DNA of 64,000 bases from Candidatus Phaeomarinobacter ectocarpi (GTDB lineage Bacteria; Pseudomonadota; Alphaproteobacteria; CGMCC-115125): positions 2,826,721 through 2,890,720 of the forward strand of contig NZ_HG966617.1 in assembly GCF_000689395.1 (NCBI RefSeq). Reading direction: 5' to 3'. Shown here one piece after another: positions 8,212 through 17,214 of the stretch (the stretch's first letter is position 1; each line of letters opens with the position of its first letter). The position numbers were made by a program, and so were the translations under genes. The notes beneath the pieces are model-generated. The model saw only the letters and a list, made by a program, of their open reading frames with translations, searched no databases and had not been told where the DNA came from.

Positions 8212-10158
8212 ATGTGCGGCATAACAGGCTTCGCAACCGGCACGCATCTGTCATCTGACGACACACGCACCCTTCAGAGGATGACAGAAGCGCTCGTGCA
8301 TCGCGGGCCTGACGCCGACGGCACGTGGAGTGACGCAGAAGCAGGCGTTGCATTTGGTCACCGCCGACTGTCCATTGTCGACCTGTCCAAGGCTGGTGCA
8401 CAGCCGATGCATGATGCATCCGGCCGTTATGTCATCACCTACAACGGCGAAATCTATAACTTCCCGGCGCTGAGAAAAGATCTCGAAGCTGTCGGCGTAA
8501 CCTTCCGCGGACACTCCGACACTGAGGTCCTCATTGAGGCCTGCGCGCACTGGGGAACTGAAGCCACTCTCAAGAGACTGAATGGCATTTTTGCGTTCGG
8601 GCTCTGGGACCGTCAGCAACGTAGCCTTACGCTTGCGCGCGATCACATCGGCATCAAACCACTTTACTGGGCCAAAACCGGGTCAACACTTCTGTTTGCC
8701 TCTGAACTCAAGGCGATGCATGCACATCCACAGTTCAACACGGCCATCAACCGCGACGCCGTGGCGGCGTTCATGCGGTTCAATTACATACCTCAGCCAC
8801 ACTCCATCTATCAGGACGCCCACAAGCTTCCACCAGGCTGCTATCTCACCTGCGACCTGTCAGGCGGAGTGCCGTCAGAACCCGTCATAAAGACCTACTG
8901 GGATGGGTTGGAAACTGCGGAACAGGCGGCAGCAGACCCCTTTACCGGGTCCCCTGAAGAGGCCGTCGAACAACTCAGCGACCTTCTGCATGACGCCATC
9001 GGCCAGCAGATGGTATCGGACGTGCCGCTCGGCGCATTTCTGTCAGGCGGCATCGATAGCTCAACCGTCGTGGCTCTCATGCAGGCCCAAAGCAGTCAGC
9101 CGGTCCGGACCTTTTCCATTGGCTTTTCAGAAGAAGGCTTCAACGAGGCGCACCACGCTGCCGAAGTTGCCAAACATCTGGGCACGGACCACACCGAGCT
9201 GTACCTGTCATCCAGAGACGCTCTGGATGTCGTCCCCCACCTCGCGGACATGTATGACGAGCCCTTTGCGGACAGCTCACAGATCCCGACCTATCTTGTA
9301 TCCAAGCTGGCCCGCGAACACGTTACGGTGTCGCTCTCCGGTGATGGCGGAGACGAACTGTTTGCCGGATATAATCGCTATGTCTGGGGTCGAACCCTCT
9401 GGCGCACAATCCGCACGCTCCCCTTGCCGATGCGCCGGCTCGTAAGCCGCAGCGTCCGCGGTCTCTCGCCTGCCCGGTGGAACCAGCTCATGAGCCCGAT
9501 CCCTGACAGGATCAAACCCGGCAACCCCGGCGACGCCCTGTACAAGCTGGCATCTGTCGTGGAGCTCGATGGCCCCGGCGCCATCTATCGGCGGCTCGTC
9601 TCAAACTGGATGTCGCCGGAAGACGTTGTGCAGCAGAGCACCGAACCGCCCGGCCTTCTTTGGGACGAGACAATGCGTGAGCGGTTCAAGGAACCGATCA
9701 GCCGCATGCAGGCCACTGACCTGATGACCTATCTGCCCGATGACATCCTGACCAAGGTGGATCGCGCCAGCATGGCGACCAGCCTGGAAGCACGCGTTCC
9801 CTTGCTTGACCCGCGTCTGATTGAATTTGCCTGGCGTCTGCCGCTGAACATGAAGTTGCGCGATGGCCAAAGCAAATGGGCGCTGAGACAGGTCCTGTAT
9901 CGCCATGTCCCCCGGTCTCTTATTGATCGTCCGAAAATGGGATTTGGCGTGCCCGTCGGAGACTGGCTACGTGGGCCCCTGCGTGACTGGGCGGAGCACC
10001 TGCTCGACGAAAAACGGCTCCGGGAGCAGGGCCTTTTTGACCCCACAATCGTAAGAACCCACTGGGAAGACCATCTCTCTGGCCGCCGCAACTGGCATTA
10101 CATGATGTGGAGCGTCTTGATGATGGAAGCCTGGCTCGACCGCTGGGACGCAAAATAG
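8212..10158 (+). CDS. asnB: Asparagine synthase, glutamine-hydrolysing
   Basis: 648 residues. The protein begins MCGITGF, so Cys2 is the N-terminal amidotransferase nucleophile after Met removal. The glutaminase domain shows LVHRGPDADG and the conserved GEIYN. The C-terminal synthetase domain has the PP-loop LSGGIDSS, LSGDGGDELF and DDILTKVDRASM. This AsnB type, common in polysaccharide loci, amidates a carboxylate using Gln and ATP. Here it may make plain asparagine or amidate a uronic acid. It is the last gene of the left operon and converges with the next gene, with 3 bp between stop codons. Confidence 0.92.
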   Translation: MCGITGFATGTHLSSDDTRTLQRMTEALVHRGPDADGTWSDAEAGVAFGHRRLSIVDLSKAGAQPMHDASGRYVITYNGEIYNFPALRKDLEAVGVTFRGHSDTEVLIEACAHWGTEATLKRLNGIFAFGLWDRQQRSLTLARDHIGIKPLYWAKTGSTLLFASELKAMHAHPQFNTAINRDAVAAFMRFNYIPQPHSIYQDAHKLPPGCYLTCDLSGGVPSEPVIKTYWDGLETAEQAAADPFTGSPEEAVEQLSDLLHDAIGQQMVSDVPLGAFLSGGIDSSTVVALMQAQSSQPVRTFSIGFSEEGFNEAHHAAEVAKHLGTDHTELYLSSRDALDVVPHLADMYDEPFADSSQIPTYLVSKLAREHVTVSLSGDGGDELFAGYNRYVWGRTLWRTIRTLPLPMRRLVSRSVRGLSPARWNQLMSPIPDRIKPGNPGDALYKLASVVELDGPGAIYRRLVSNWMSPEDVVQQSTEPPGLLWDETMRERFKEPISRMQATDLMTYLPDDILTKVDRASMATSLEARVPLLDPRLIEFAWRLPLNMKLRDGQSKWALRQVLYRHVPRSLIDRPKMGFGVPVGDWLRGPLRDWAEHLLDEKRLREQGLFDPTIVRTHWEDHLSGRRNWHYMMWSVLMMEAWLDRWDAK

Positions 10159-10161
10159 CGC

Positions 10162-11676
10162 CTAGTCTCCGGTTCCCAGCATACGATCAATCACATAGAC
10201 CGCGTGCGGCCCCAGGGCCAAGGGGCCACTGACGACTTTGCTCTCACCGACAAAGATACTGCCCTGCTTGCTGGTCACCGCATGGGATTTTCCAGAGACG
10301 CAAACCACATCGCTCCCTGACAAAGCACGTTTCAGAAGCGGGTGATACCCATCCGTATCCTGATGATATTCAGCGACCATGTGATCCTTGAATATCCGCA
10401 TCCGTGCGCGCGGCGACTCCACATCAAACAAAGCGTCGTCAACGTCATGTCCAGCTGCTTCAACGCCGCCATCACTTGGCAACAGGACAATGCTGCCGCG
10501 ACGCCCCCGTGCGACTCTGGCCGCTTCACCTGAGTAAACAGACAGGGCAATAAGCTTTGCTGCCGTATTGCACCCCAACTGGCGCGCTCCAAGCCAAAGC
10601 CGGTTCGCTTCACGACTGGCCGCGGCTCTGCGGATGAACAGATCAGACGCAACTTCGGCCGCTTGCCATTTTTTCTCTGTGACCGGCGCAAAATGCCATC
10701 GTATCTTGTGTGTGACGACGAAATCATTCACCGGGCTGTCATAGGCCAGCCACCACCCTCCAACATCCACCGGATCGGCTTTGCGAGGCGTGGTGTGCCA
10801 CGTGAGGTCCGTCCCCAGAGGCGCAAGACTGACAGCAAACAGATCGTCGCTGTCATCAAGGAAGCAGGCTTCACCCGGTTTGAACTGTCGGGATGGCAGC
10901 GCAACAGCATTCAGCTGGGCCTTCGACGGATTGAACAGGAACATCTCTCGCGCCAGAACGCGCAGCAGCATGCCTTCATCTTTTACCGGCCAGAACATCA
11001 TTTCCGGATGGATCGGGAAGTAGTCGCTGTCCCGCAAATAGGCGGCCATCAACGGATGGAAAGAACGCACGCACAGCGTCACCAACTCCGACCCGCTGAT
11101 TTCAAGCGAATGAACCCCGGTTGCGCGCAGCGCCAGAATGTTCTTCTCAAACGTACGGTCTTCCGCGCGCAGATAGGTCATGAAGATGGCCTGATAGCCC
11201 TCTACCAGCTTCTCTCCAACGGTTTTGAACGCGTTTTGAGACCAGGCCACATCCGGCGGCAAAAGCATGATCAGCGATTTGGACGCCCGGGCCTGCTCGA
11301 TACCGAGGGTCCATGCCTTGTGATGCGCTGCGATGGGGTTGGAGAGGTCGACGTTCTTGAAGAGAGTGACATTGACCTTCATGTGCCGACGCATTTCCTG
11401 AATGATCGGAGCATCATTCAATCGGTCGAAGTCTTCAGCACGGGTATAAATCAGATAGGTAACATCAACCTGCTTGGACAAAGCAGGCATGTTATCCGGG
11501 GCCAGCAGGGTGGGGATGTTCATTTCCAGCAGCATCTTGGTGTGCCAGTCGCCCCAAACGGCAGTCACCATCATGAGCTTGGGCCGAGCAGCCGTCGGCT
11601 TCTTCGTAGTAGCGGTCAAAACGGGTCCCCATTGCTTGGCCTGAATGCCACTTTCTCTAGACCTTTCGATTGGCAC
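10162..11676 (-). CDS. Putative glycosyltransferase-like protein of unrecognised family
   Basis: 504 residues from GTG 11676. An internal ATG pair (11574) before VTAVWGDWH is an alternative start that would remove about 34 poorly ordered residues. The first half has the feel of a GT-A fold: a hydrophobic strand MMVTAVWG at its start, YLIYTRAEDFDRL, then LIMLLPPDVAWS where a DxD-like site could sit. The second half (KIRWHFAPVTEKKW onward) is basic and not recognised. It converges with asnB and diverges from the 557-residue unknown at 11768. I infer a transferase from position and strand pattern, not from a firm family match. Confidence 0.5.
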   Translation of the reverse strand: MPIERSRESGIQAKQWGPVLTATTKKPTAARPKLMMVTAVWGDWHTKMLLEMNIPTLLAPDNMPALSKQVDVTYLIYTRAEDFDRLNDAPIIQEMRRHMKVNVTLFKNVDLSNPIAAHHKAWTLGIEQARASKSLIMLLPPDVAWSQNAFKTVGEKLVEGYQAIFMTYLRAEDRTFEKNILALRATGVHSLEISGSELVTLCVRSFHPLMAAYLRDSDYFPIHPEMMFWPVKDEGMLLRVLAREMFLFNPSKAQLNAVALPSRQFKPGEACFLDDSDDLFAVSLAPLGTDLTWHTTPRKADPVDVGGWWLAYDSPVNDFVVTHKIRWHFAPVTEKKWQAAEVASDLFIRRAAASREANRLWLGARQLGCNTAAKLIALSVYSGEAARVARGRRGSIVLLPSDGGVEAAGHDVDDALFDVESPRARMRIFKDHMVAEYHQDTDGYHPLLKRALSGSDVVCVSGKSHAVTSKQGSIFVGESKVVSGPLALGPHAVYVIDRMLGTGD

Positions 11677-11767
11677 ACGCTAGTGCAATAGTCACACTCG
11701 TCCAGCCTCTCCATGAGCTTTTCGCCGCTCATACACCAAATTGTAGTTCCGCCAAGTCAGCGTCCAA

Positions 11768-13441
11768 ATGGCCATCATCGTCAACCACCAGAACGACCAG
11801 TCTCCCCTTGATTTCGCTCGGGGACCTTCAGAGCTGGCCGTCCTCAAAAACGCACAAAGCGCATTTGGCACCCTGCCGAACGATGCCCAGTTCGACGTGC
11901 TCAGTTCGATTTCCGCCACAATGGACACGGCCGGAAAGCCCCAGGTTGAGGGCAAGGACAGGCGGGCCGCAGCGCCAGACCCAAATGTCTTCCACCCCCG
12001 CGGCAGCCACAAAAAGGGGGAAGCGGCGGCATGCGAACTCCTCATGAACATGGTTCGCCTGACATGGGTGGACAAACCTCTTCGCACCCACATCGACCCG
12101 CAAGGGCCCGGGAGGATCCAGGGCCACATTGACAGGGCAAAAATCGAGCTGATTGACCGCTTGAGAGAAAAAGGATGTTACGAGGAAGCGATTGGCGAGC
12201 TAGCAGACCTGCTCCCGGACATCGACTCGACGGCGTTTCTGGGTCCCCTGTTGCGTTTGTCCCGAGATCTGGGCGCAACGCACAACGTCATCAAGAATGC
12301 CCAGCAGAAATTCGGTGCCAAAGCCCCCACAATTGAGACTGCGGGAAAGATGTCCCTTCCAGGCGGGAACAGGATTGGACGCTCCGCCCAAAGTATCCAG
12401 CGCGGCATTCCGTATCAGTTTGCCGGCGCAGCCAAGGGTCAGGAAGCGTTACACGAAAGTGTTTTCAAGTGGGCAAACACCGACCAGGCTCCCAATGGCC
12501 TTGCCAACATCGTCCACGAGCAGGCGCGCCAGGGATCAACAGTTGCACGCATCTTGATTGCCGAAGCCGCCTTCCAACGTGGCAAATACGCCATGGCGAA
12601 AAAGTACTTCTCGTCACCGGACGTTCGTGAATTGCCAATCACTCTGGTGCACCGACGCCTAGGCGAACTGGCGCTGCAATCTGGCGACGCCCGCCTCGCT
12701 GCCACGCATTTCGAAGTATCGTTCCTGATACCCAATCAGGATTGGCAGACCGCAAGTCTGCCGAAAGAAAAAACACGACTGGTCGGACGACTTGCAGACT
12801 ACTACTTCATCTATTGGTTTGACGGCCAATACATGGCGGTGCCGCAGGATCGTCCCATCCGTGGAGTCACCCGCCTTGGCGGCAAGGCCGTGCAGCTCTT
12901 TGAGCGCAAGATTGCGTACAACTGGGACCATGCAGCCTTGGCATACGCGGTGGAAGCACGCCGAAAGATCTGGGAAAGACTGTTTCCCGAGAAAATCGAA
13001 GTTCCAACGATCATCGTTACACCCAGAACCCCCATCCGTGCGAGGCTTTACCGGGTACTGCTTGGCGTAAGGTACGCAATTCCCGGGCTCTCGCGCGTCC
13101 CGCTGCGAAAAGTTTCAGCACCGGTACTAGACCCAACCAAGCGATTGGCGAAAAGTTTTGCCAGACAGGTACCCCGCCCCATCAAAGACGCGTTCCTCCA
13201 AGTGAAGCGCGCATTGGGGTGGCGGCCGAACCCACGGGTGATGATCCGAAACTCTATCACCAAGGCCAAGCCGCACGCATTCAACGCCGCGCTTTACATG
13301 TATCGCTCGGTCGCAGCGCCGATTCTCATTTTCATCCTACGCGGGCGGGTCATTCCGGAAAGTCTGTGCGCGGACAACCTCAATGACCTTGTGAACAAGC
13401 TACCAGCAATACCCAAGACGGCCCGCAAGGCAGGACGCTAG
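11768..13441 (+). CDS. Unknown 557-residue protein with TPR-like helical repeats and basic C-terminus
   Basis: No family recognised. Residues about 255-330 look like two TPR-type helix pairs (ARILIAEAAFQRGKYAMAKKYF, then RRLGELALQSGDARLAATHF). A conserved-looking block follows (RLADYYFIYWFDGQYMA, FERKIAYNWDHAALAY). The last 130 residues are strongly basic with amphipathic and hydrophobic helices (YRSVAAPILIFILRGR), which could lie on the membrane. The stop is followed after 7 bp by an SGNH gene whose ribosome-binding site AGGA overlaps the end of this gene, so the two form an operon. Start choice is the first ATG; later starts are possible. Confidence 0.6.
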   Translation: MAIIVNHQNDQSPLDFARGPSELAVLKNAQSAFGTLPNDAQFDVLSSISATMDTAGKPQVEGKDRRAAAPDPNVFHPRGSHKKGEAAACELLMNMVRLTWVDKPLRTHIDPQGPGRIQGHIDRAKIELIDRLREKGCYEEAIGELADLLPDIDSTAFLGPLLRLSRDLGATHNVIKNAQQKFGAKAPTIETAGKMSLPGGNRIGRSAQSIQRGIPYQFAGAAKGQEALHESVFKWANTDQAPNGLANIVHEQARQGSTVARILIAEAAFQRGKYAMAKKYFSSPDVRELPITLVHRRLGELALQSGDARLAATHFEVSFLIPNQDWQTASLPKEKTRLVGRLADYYFIYWFDGQYMAVPQDRPIRGVTRLGGKAVQLFERKIAYNWDHAALAYAVEARRKIWERLFPEKIEVPTIIVTPRTPIRARLYRVLLGVRYAIPGLSRVPLRKVSAPVLDPTKRLAKSFARQVPRPIKDAFLQVKRALGWRPNPRVMIRNSITKAKPHAFNAALYMYRSVAAPILIFILRGRVIPESLCADNLNDLVNKLPAIPKTARKAGR

Positions 13442-13448
13442 GACACCC

Positions 13449-14627
13449 ATGACCAGCCTGCGCCATCGCATAACTGAAGCGGCCAAAAATCTGCCTGGAA
13501 TGCTGCGGCGGATTGCGCCTTCCGCCATCATGGTCACAGTCGCGTTTCTGGTCGGCTTTGTGTTCATGGAAATTGCTGCACGGGCAATCAACAATGTGCC
13601 CATCTTGTCGGCCAAAAACTGGGTGGCAGAAGCGCTGGAAGCCGGCACCGAAAACCTGACAAGCGTGTATGACAGTACGCTTGGCTGGAAAGCACGTAAG
13701 GACATGCGTCGGGTTGGTGATTCAGCCAACCACCCAGCAGCACCCGACTTCAGCAAAGTCACGGTGACAACCAATTCTCAAAGCCTGCGGATGAACTCCG
13801 CAAGGACACCCATCCGTGAGGACGCACCCAAAGGCGCCATTTTTGCCGTTGGCGACTCTTTCACCTGGGGATCAGAGGTCAGCGACCACGAGACGTACTC
13901 AGCGCATCTGGAAAGCATCTTGAACCGCCCGGTTCTCAATGCGGCCTATGGCGGATGGGGCCTGGACCAGATGTATCTGCGTTCCAGGGAGTTGGTGCCT
14001 GACCTGAAACCGTCGCTGATCATCCTGAGCCCCCTGTCAGACGATCATCTGAGAAATGCGTTTCGCCGATACGGACGGGCCTTCAAGGGATACTACGACC
14101 TGACAGACGACGGAGGATTGGAACTACGAGGCATACCTGTCCCTCGAAACTCAGCCGCAGCCCGTGATGTAGGCGACCTGCAATCCGTACTGGGGCACTC
14201 CTACTTCATCTTCTGGGCGATGCAGATTCTCGGCCAGCAGGAGATGTGGGTGAACCGCAATCTGCTGACAGATCAGGTCCATAGCTTCGAGGAGTCTGTT
14301 GAAATTTCCTGCAGATTGTTCCCCAGATTTCAGGCCCTGGCAGCCGAGCACGGCGCAGACCTTCTATATGTGCAGGTCTATGGCGGCAACGAAGTGCTCC
14401 AGGGCGAGCGGCACTGGTACTCAACACAGGGGATAGAGTGTGCCCGCAAGGCGGGCATCACAAGTATCGACACCTATGATGCGTTTACGGCCGTCCTTGA
14501 GCGAGAGGGCAAAGAGGCCCTGCTTACGCATTACAGCATTTGGAAAGATGGTCGCATTGGCCATATGAGCTCAAAGGGCAACCGCCTGGTGGCGTCAACC
14601 ATTGCTGACGCCTTGAAGGCAGAGTAA
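13449..14627 (+). CDS. Membrane-anchored SGNH/GDSL-like protein
   Basis: 392 residues. An N-terminal hydrophobic segment (about 24-43, SAIMVTVAFLVGFVFMEI) is followed by an SGNH-like domain closely related to that of the 6532-8175 protein: GDSFTWGSE with Ser137, NAAYGGWGLDQ, and D367/H372 before MSSKGN. It lacks the C-terminal beta-sandwich extension of its paralogue. The active domain should face the periplasm. Esterase, acetyltransferase-like or structural roles on the glycan are all possible. It is translated right after the 557-residue unknown (7-bp gap). Confidence 0.75.
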   Translation: MTSLRHRITEAAKNLPGMLRRIAPSAIMVTVAFLVGFVFMEIAARAINNVPILSAKNWVAEALEAGTENLTSVYDSTLGWKARKDMRRVGDSANHPAAPDFSKVTVTTNSQSLRMNSARTPIREDAPKGAIFAVGDSFTWGSEVSDHETYSAHLESILNRPVLNAAYGGWGLDQMYLRSRELVPDLKPSLIILSPLSDDHLRNAFRRYGRAFKGYYDLTDDGGLELRGIPVPRNSAAARDVGDLQSVLGHSYFIFWAMQILGQQEMWVNRNLLTDQVHSFEESVEISCRLFPRFQALAAEHGADLLYVQVYGGNEVLQGERHWYSTQGIECARKAGITSIDTYDAFTAVLEREGKEALLTHYSIWKDGRIGHMSSKGNRLVASTIADALKAE

Positions 14628-14640
14628 ACGCCCGCGCACT

Positions 14641-15708
14641 CTACGCCAGATCGCGGTCCATCTGATCCAACGTGGCCGCTGGAGGACGCTGGAACAGCTG
14701 ATCCATGGACACATCGCGGGTCCATTCATCACACACCGCAACATCATCCTGCCCAACTGGATTGCCCGCTGCCTGCAACGCTGCCAGCAATTTGTCGAAG
14801 GAAGCCCGGTCGCTGGGAAATGCGCGGTAAGCTCTGAAGCTCGCCCGCGCCGCGTCCAGCGCAGTGGCGGCATTCTGGGCAAGCTGCCAGGCGCGGTGTT
14901 TATTCGCCGCTGCCCGATACGCGTGGTGCAGACGGGTCCCGATGAGTGCATCCGAAAACGCTTTGTCATCATCGCTGAATTCGTGGCGCCACTGGGCGTG
15001 CTCGCCAGACCGGAAATGCGCCATATCCTGAGCAGCGGGAACGCGGACGGAATCATCCCCCACAACATTGTGGTAGGACATGACCCGCGACAGATACCCT
15101 GCGGCATCCTGTTTCAGATCATCCGTATACGCAAAGTCAAACTCAAGTCCGGGATAGTCATGGGTAAACGCGCCCCACCATCCCTCAATCCAGTTGATGG
15201 CGCGAGGCAGGTGAACCCGGACCTGGAAAGCCAACTGTTTTTCATGCGGCCAGCTGTGATAGTCCTCCGGCACAAACTGAAATTCGGTGTGCAGCTGCCT
15301 GAGATCCTCGCCTGCCTTGCGAATATGATAGGTCATGGAAATCGTCGCATCTCGCGGCTCACGCATGAGGACAGTCATGCGCGAAAATCCAGCTTCCTGT
15401 GCCGTGCGGATGTTGTAGTGGCTCGCATGCATATGCACGCTGACCGAATAGCCACCGCGCACATACCGGCTCAGACCGGAGCCCCGCAAAATCTGTGCAT
15501 CAAAGTTGCCCGCGGAAATCAAACGGCGATCTTCAGGGTAGTAGCCGGTGCGCATGGTGGTCATCAATGACGCGTCGCTGTAAACGTCCGGCGTGCGCAG
15601 CCCGGCCATCTTGGCAAGCGCATTGTCCGTGAAATCCGTACCGCTCTTGGGCAAGGAAACGAGAAAGACGCTGGAGCGTCCAGCCTGCTTGGTGAATGGC
15701 AGTTTCAT
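14641..15708 (-). CDS. PAPS-dependent sulfotransferase-like protein
   Basis: 355 residues. The N-terminus has the 5'-phosphosulfate-binding loop PKSGT (20-24) after a hydrophobic strand, and the 3'-phosphate-binding region is visible as LMREPRDATISMTYHI, the two hallmarks of P-loop sulfotransferases. Substrate is not predictable; in this locus a sugar hydroxyl of the exported glycan is likely. It is the last gene of a six-gene minus-strand operon, 12 bp after the SGNH gene stop, and converges with the SGNH gene at 13449-14627. Some carbohydrate-locus members of this superfamily have unproven activity. Confidence 0.75.
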   Translation of the reverse strand: MKLPFTKQAGRSSVFLVSLPKSGTDFTDNALAKMAGLRTPDVYSDASLMTTMRTGYYPEDRRLISAGNFDAQILRGSGLSRYVRGGYSVSVHMHASHYNIRTAQEAGFSRMTVLMREPRDATISMTYHIRKAGEDLRQLHTEFQFVPEDYHSWPHEKQLAFQVRVHLPRAINWIEGWWGAFTHDYPGLEFDFAYTDDLKQDAAGYLSRVMSYHNVVGDDSVRVPAAQDMAHFRSGEHAQWRHEFSDDDKAFSDALIGTRLHHAYRAAANKHRAWQLAQNAATALDAARASFRAYRAFPSDRASFDKLLAALQAAGNPVGQDDVAVCDEWTRDVSMDQLFQRPPAATLDQMDRDLA

Positions 15709-15720
15709 CAGTCAAAATCC

Positions 15721-17001
15721 CTAGGCCAAAGTGCCCTGTTCCGCGGTCTTTGTATCAGCGCCGGTCAAACCACGATCTCCCAACGCGTCAAATATGCTCC
15801 GGGCAATCGTCGCGCAGAAAGCGTCCGTGTAGTGAACCGTATCGACATACAGCGCGTCTGTGCTTTGGTCCTGCAGGTCAGCAAGCCAAAGGAAATTCTT
15901 GTTGTCACGCAGCGGCGCATGAGAAGCCAACACCTCGGTCACTTCCCCGGAGCGTTCATGGCCCTGAAGGCCAAAGTGGCTGGCTAGTGCAACATGATTG
16001 TTGAGGTCATAGCCATATGACGGTGTCGGCTGCCAGGCAAAGAGAAGGGGCATGCCAAACTTTGCGCAGATGGACTCTGCAATTCCCATATTGGTCTTGT
16101 AGCGCTCGACGATTTCCGTCTTCTGGTCATCCGTAAGCGGATCATACGCCGCCGTCGTAAGGGGCGATGCGGCACCGCGCTGGGCAATGGAACTGGCGAT
16201 CACGTCAAACAGCCGTGATGAAGGCAGTGTCGCAAAGAACTTCTGAAACAGGTTCCACTTTGGCCGACTGCGCATGCGTGAGCGGGTTTCAGCCGCCACC
16301 TCTTCATTCATTTCCACAACAGCTTGATGAAACAGGCCATAGGTAGGCGGTAGCCCATTGAAGAAGTAGGAATCATTAATGCCGTCGAGGAAGATCACGA
16401 GATCAGGGCGGCGGCCCTCGCGCAGCAAATTCTGGAACAGCGTAATTTCCATGGACGAGAAAAACGAGCCACGCCCGAAATTATAGACATTCACGCGGCG
16501 TCCGCTCTGCCCGGAGGCATTCATCAGGTCCTGCAGCTTGCTTGGAATGGTCGTCCAGTCCGGCCCCACCGCCAGCGTGGTAGACCCACCAAAGAAGAAC
16601 ACATTGAAGCAGTCATCAGCGGGCGGCCACGGCGCCTTCTCTCGGTTGTGCCGATAGCCCTGCGGCGCATAGTTGATGAAACTGCCTTCCCGCCCGGGAT
16701 GCTTGAATTCCGAAAAGGGTTCGTGCTCATAAATGTTGAGTTCGTGCTTGGCGTATTCAGCGAAGAATGCGCCCGTTTGATTTTCCTCAACGGCAAACCA
16801 CGCGGGAACGTATTTGGCCAATTCGCCCTCGAACCTGGAAATATACGAGTAGCGCTTGCGCTCCTGAGGCGTTGCCACAAACCGCGGGAACAACCGAAAG
16901 GCAATCGCCGCAGCCAGATTGAACACGACAAAAAGAGCGCACAGGCCTGTAAACAGAATGGCGAGCGTTTCAATCACTGGATGGCCCCCTCGGCCGAACA
17001 C
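15721..17001 (-). CDS. Membrane-anchored SGNH hydrolase-like protein
   Basis: 426 residues from GTG 17001. A second GTG at 16977 (just before IETLAILF) has a better GAGGGGG upstream and may be the true start. One transmembrane segment (about 10-35) is followed by an SGNH domain with a more complete active site than its two neighbours: GGST with Ser140, NFGRGSF (block II), GIND with Asn209 (block III), and DTVH with D387/H390 (block V). This is consistent with a working esterase or acyltransferase-like hydrolase facing the periplasm. It lies between the 42-residue membrane protein and the sulfotransferase on the same strand. Confidence 0.78.
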   Translation of the reverse strand: MFGRGGHPVIETLAILFTGLCALFVVFNLAAAIAFRLFPRFVATPQERKRYSYISRFEGELAKYVPAWFAVEENQTGAFFAEYAKHELNIYEHEPFSEFKHPGREGSFINYAPQGYRHNREKAPWPPADDCFNVFFFGGSTTLAVGPDWTTIPSKLQDLMNASGQSGRRVNVYNFGRGSFFSSMEITLFQNLLREGRRPDLVIFLDGINDSYFFNGLPPTYGLFHQAVVEMNEEVAAETRSRMRSRPKWNLFQKFFATLPSSRLFDVIASSIAQRGAASPLTTAAYDPLTDDQKTEIVERYKTNMGIAESICAKFGMPLLFAWQPTPSYGYDLNNHVALASHFGLQGHERSGEVTEVLASHAPLRDNKNFLWLADLQDQSTDALYVDTVHYTDAFCATIARSIFDALGDRGLTGADTKTAEQGTLA

Positions 17002-17043
17002 CTAAACCCGCCGACTTTCAAAAGCCGGTCACGCAGCAACCTG

Positions 17044-17172
17044 CTACCAGAGCGGATAAATGTCATTTGGGTTTGCAGACTTTGACGCCTGACGGCGACG
17101 CACGGCACGCCAAATTCCAAAACCAACGCCCGCGATGGCGACCACACCCAGCAAGATCAACGTCCAGTCCAT
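17044..17172 (-). CDS. 42-residue single-pass membrane protein
   Basis: A short open frame of 42 codons, ATG at 17172 to TAG at 17044. A strong Shine-Dalgarno GGAGG stands 9 bp upstream. The protein has a hydrophobic helix (LILLGVVAIAGVGFGIW, residues 5-21), then a basic stop-transfer stretch (RAVRRR) and a polar tail ending in PLW. It fills the gap between the CmcI-like gene (start of 17215 gene stop) and the SGNH gene on the same strand, so it is likely co-transcribed. No family is recognised. It may be a subunit or anchor for the neighbouring membrane SGNH protein. Confidence 0.6.
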   Translation of the reverse strand: MDWTLILLGVVAIAGVGFGIWRAVRRRQASKSANPNDIYPLW

Positions 17173-17214
17173 CGTGTTTCGCCTCCGCATTTGTTGGTCG
17201 CCGGCGCGTCGCAG

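Noticed and set aside
10663-11691. 342-codon plus-strand frame opposite the glycosyltransferase-like gene
   Set aside because: No domain or ribosome-binding site; the minus-strand protein has normal strand and helix patterning and fits the layout better.
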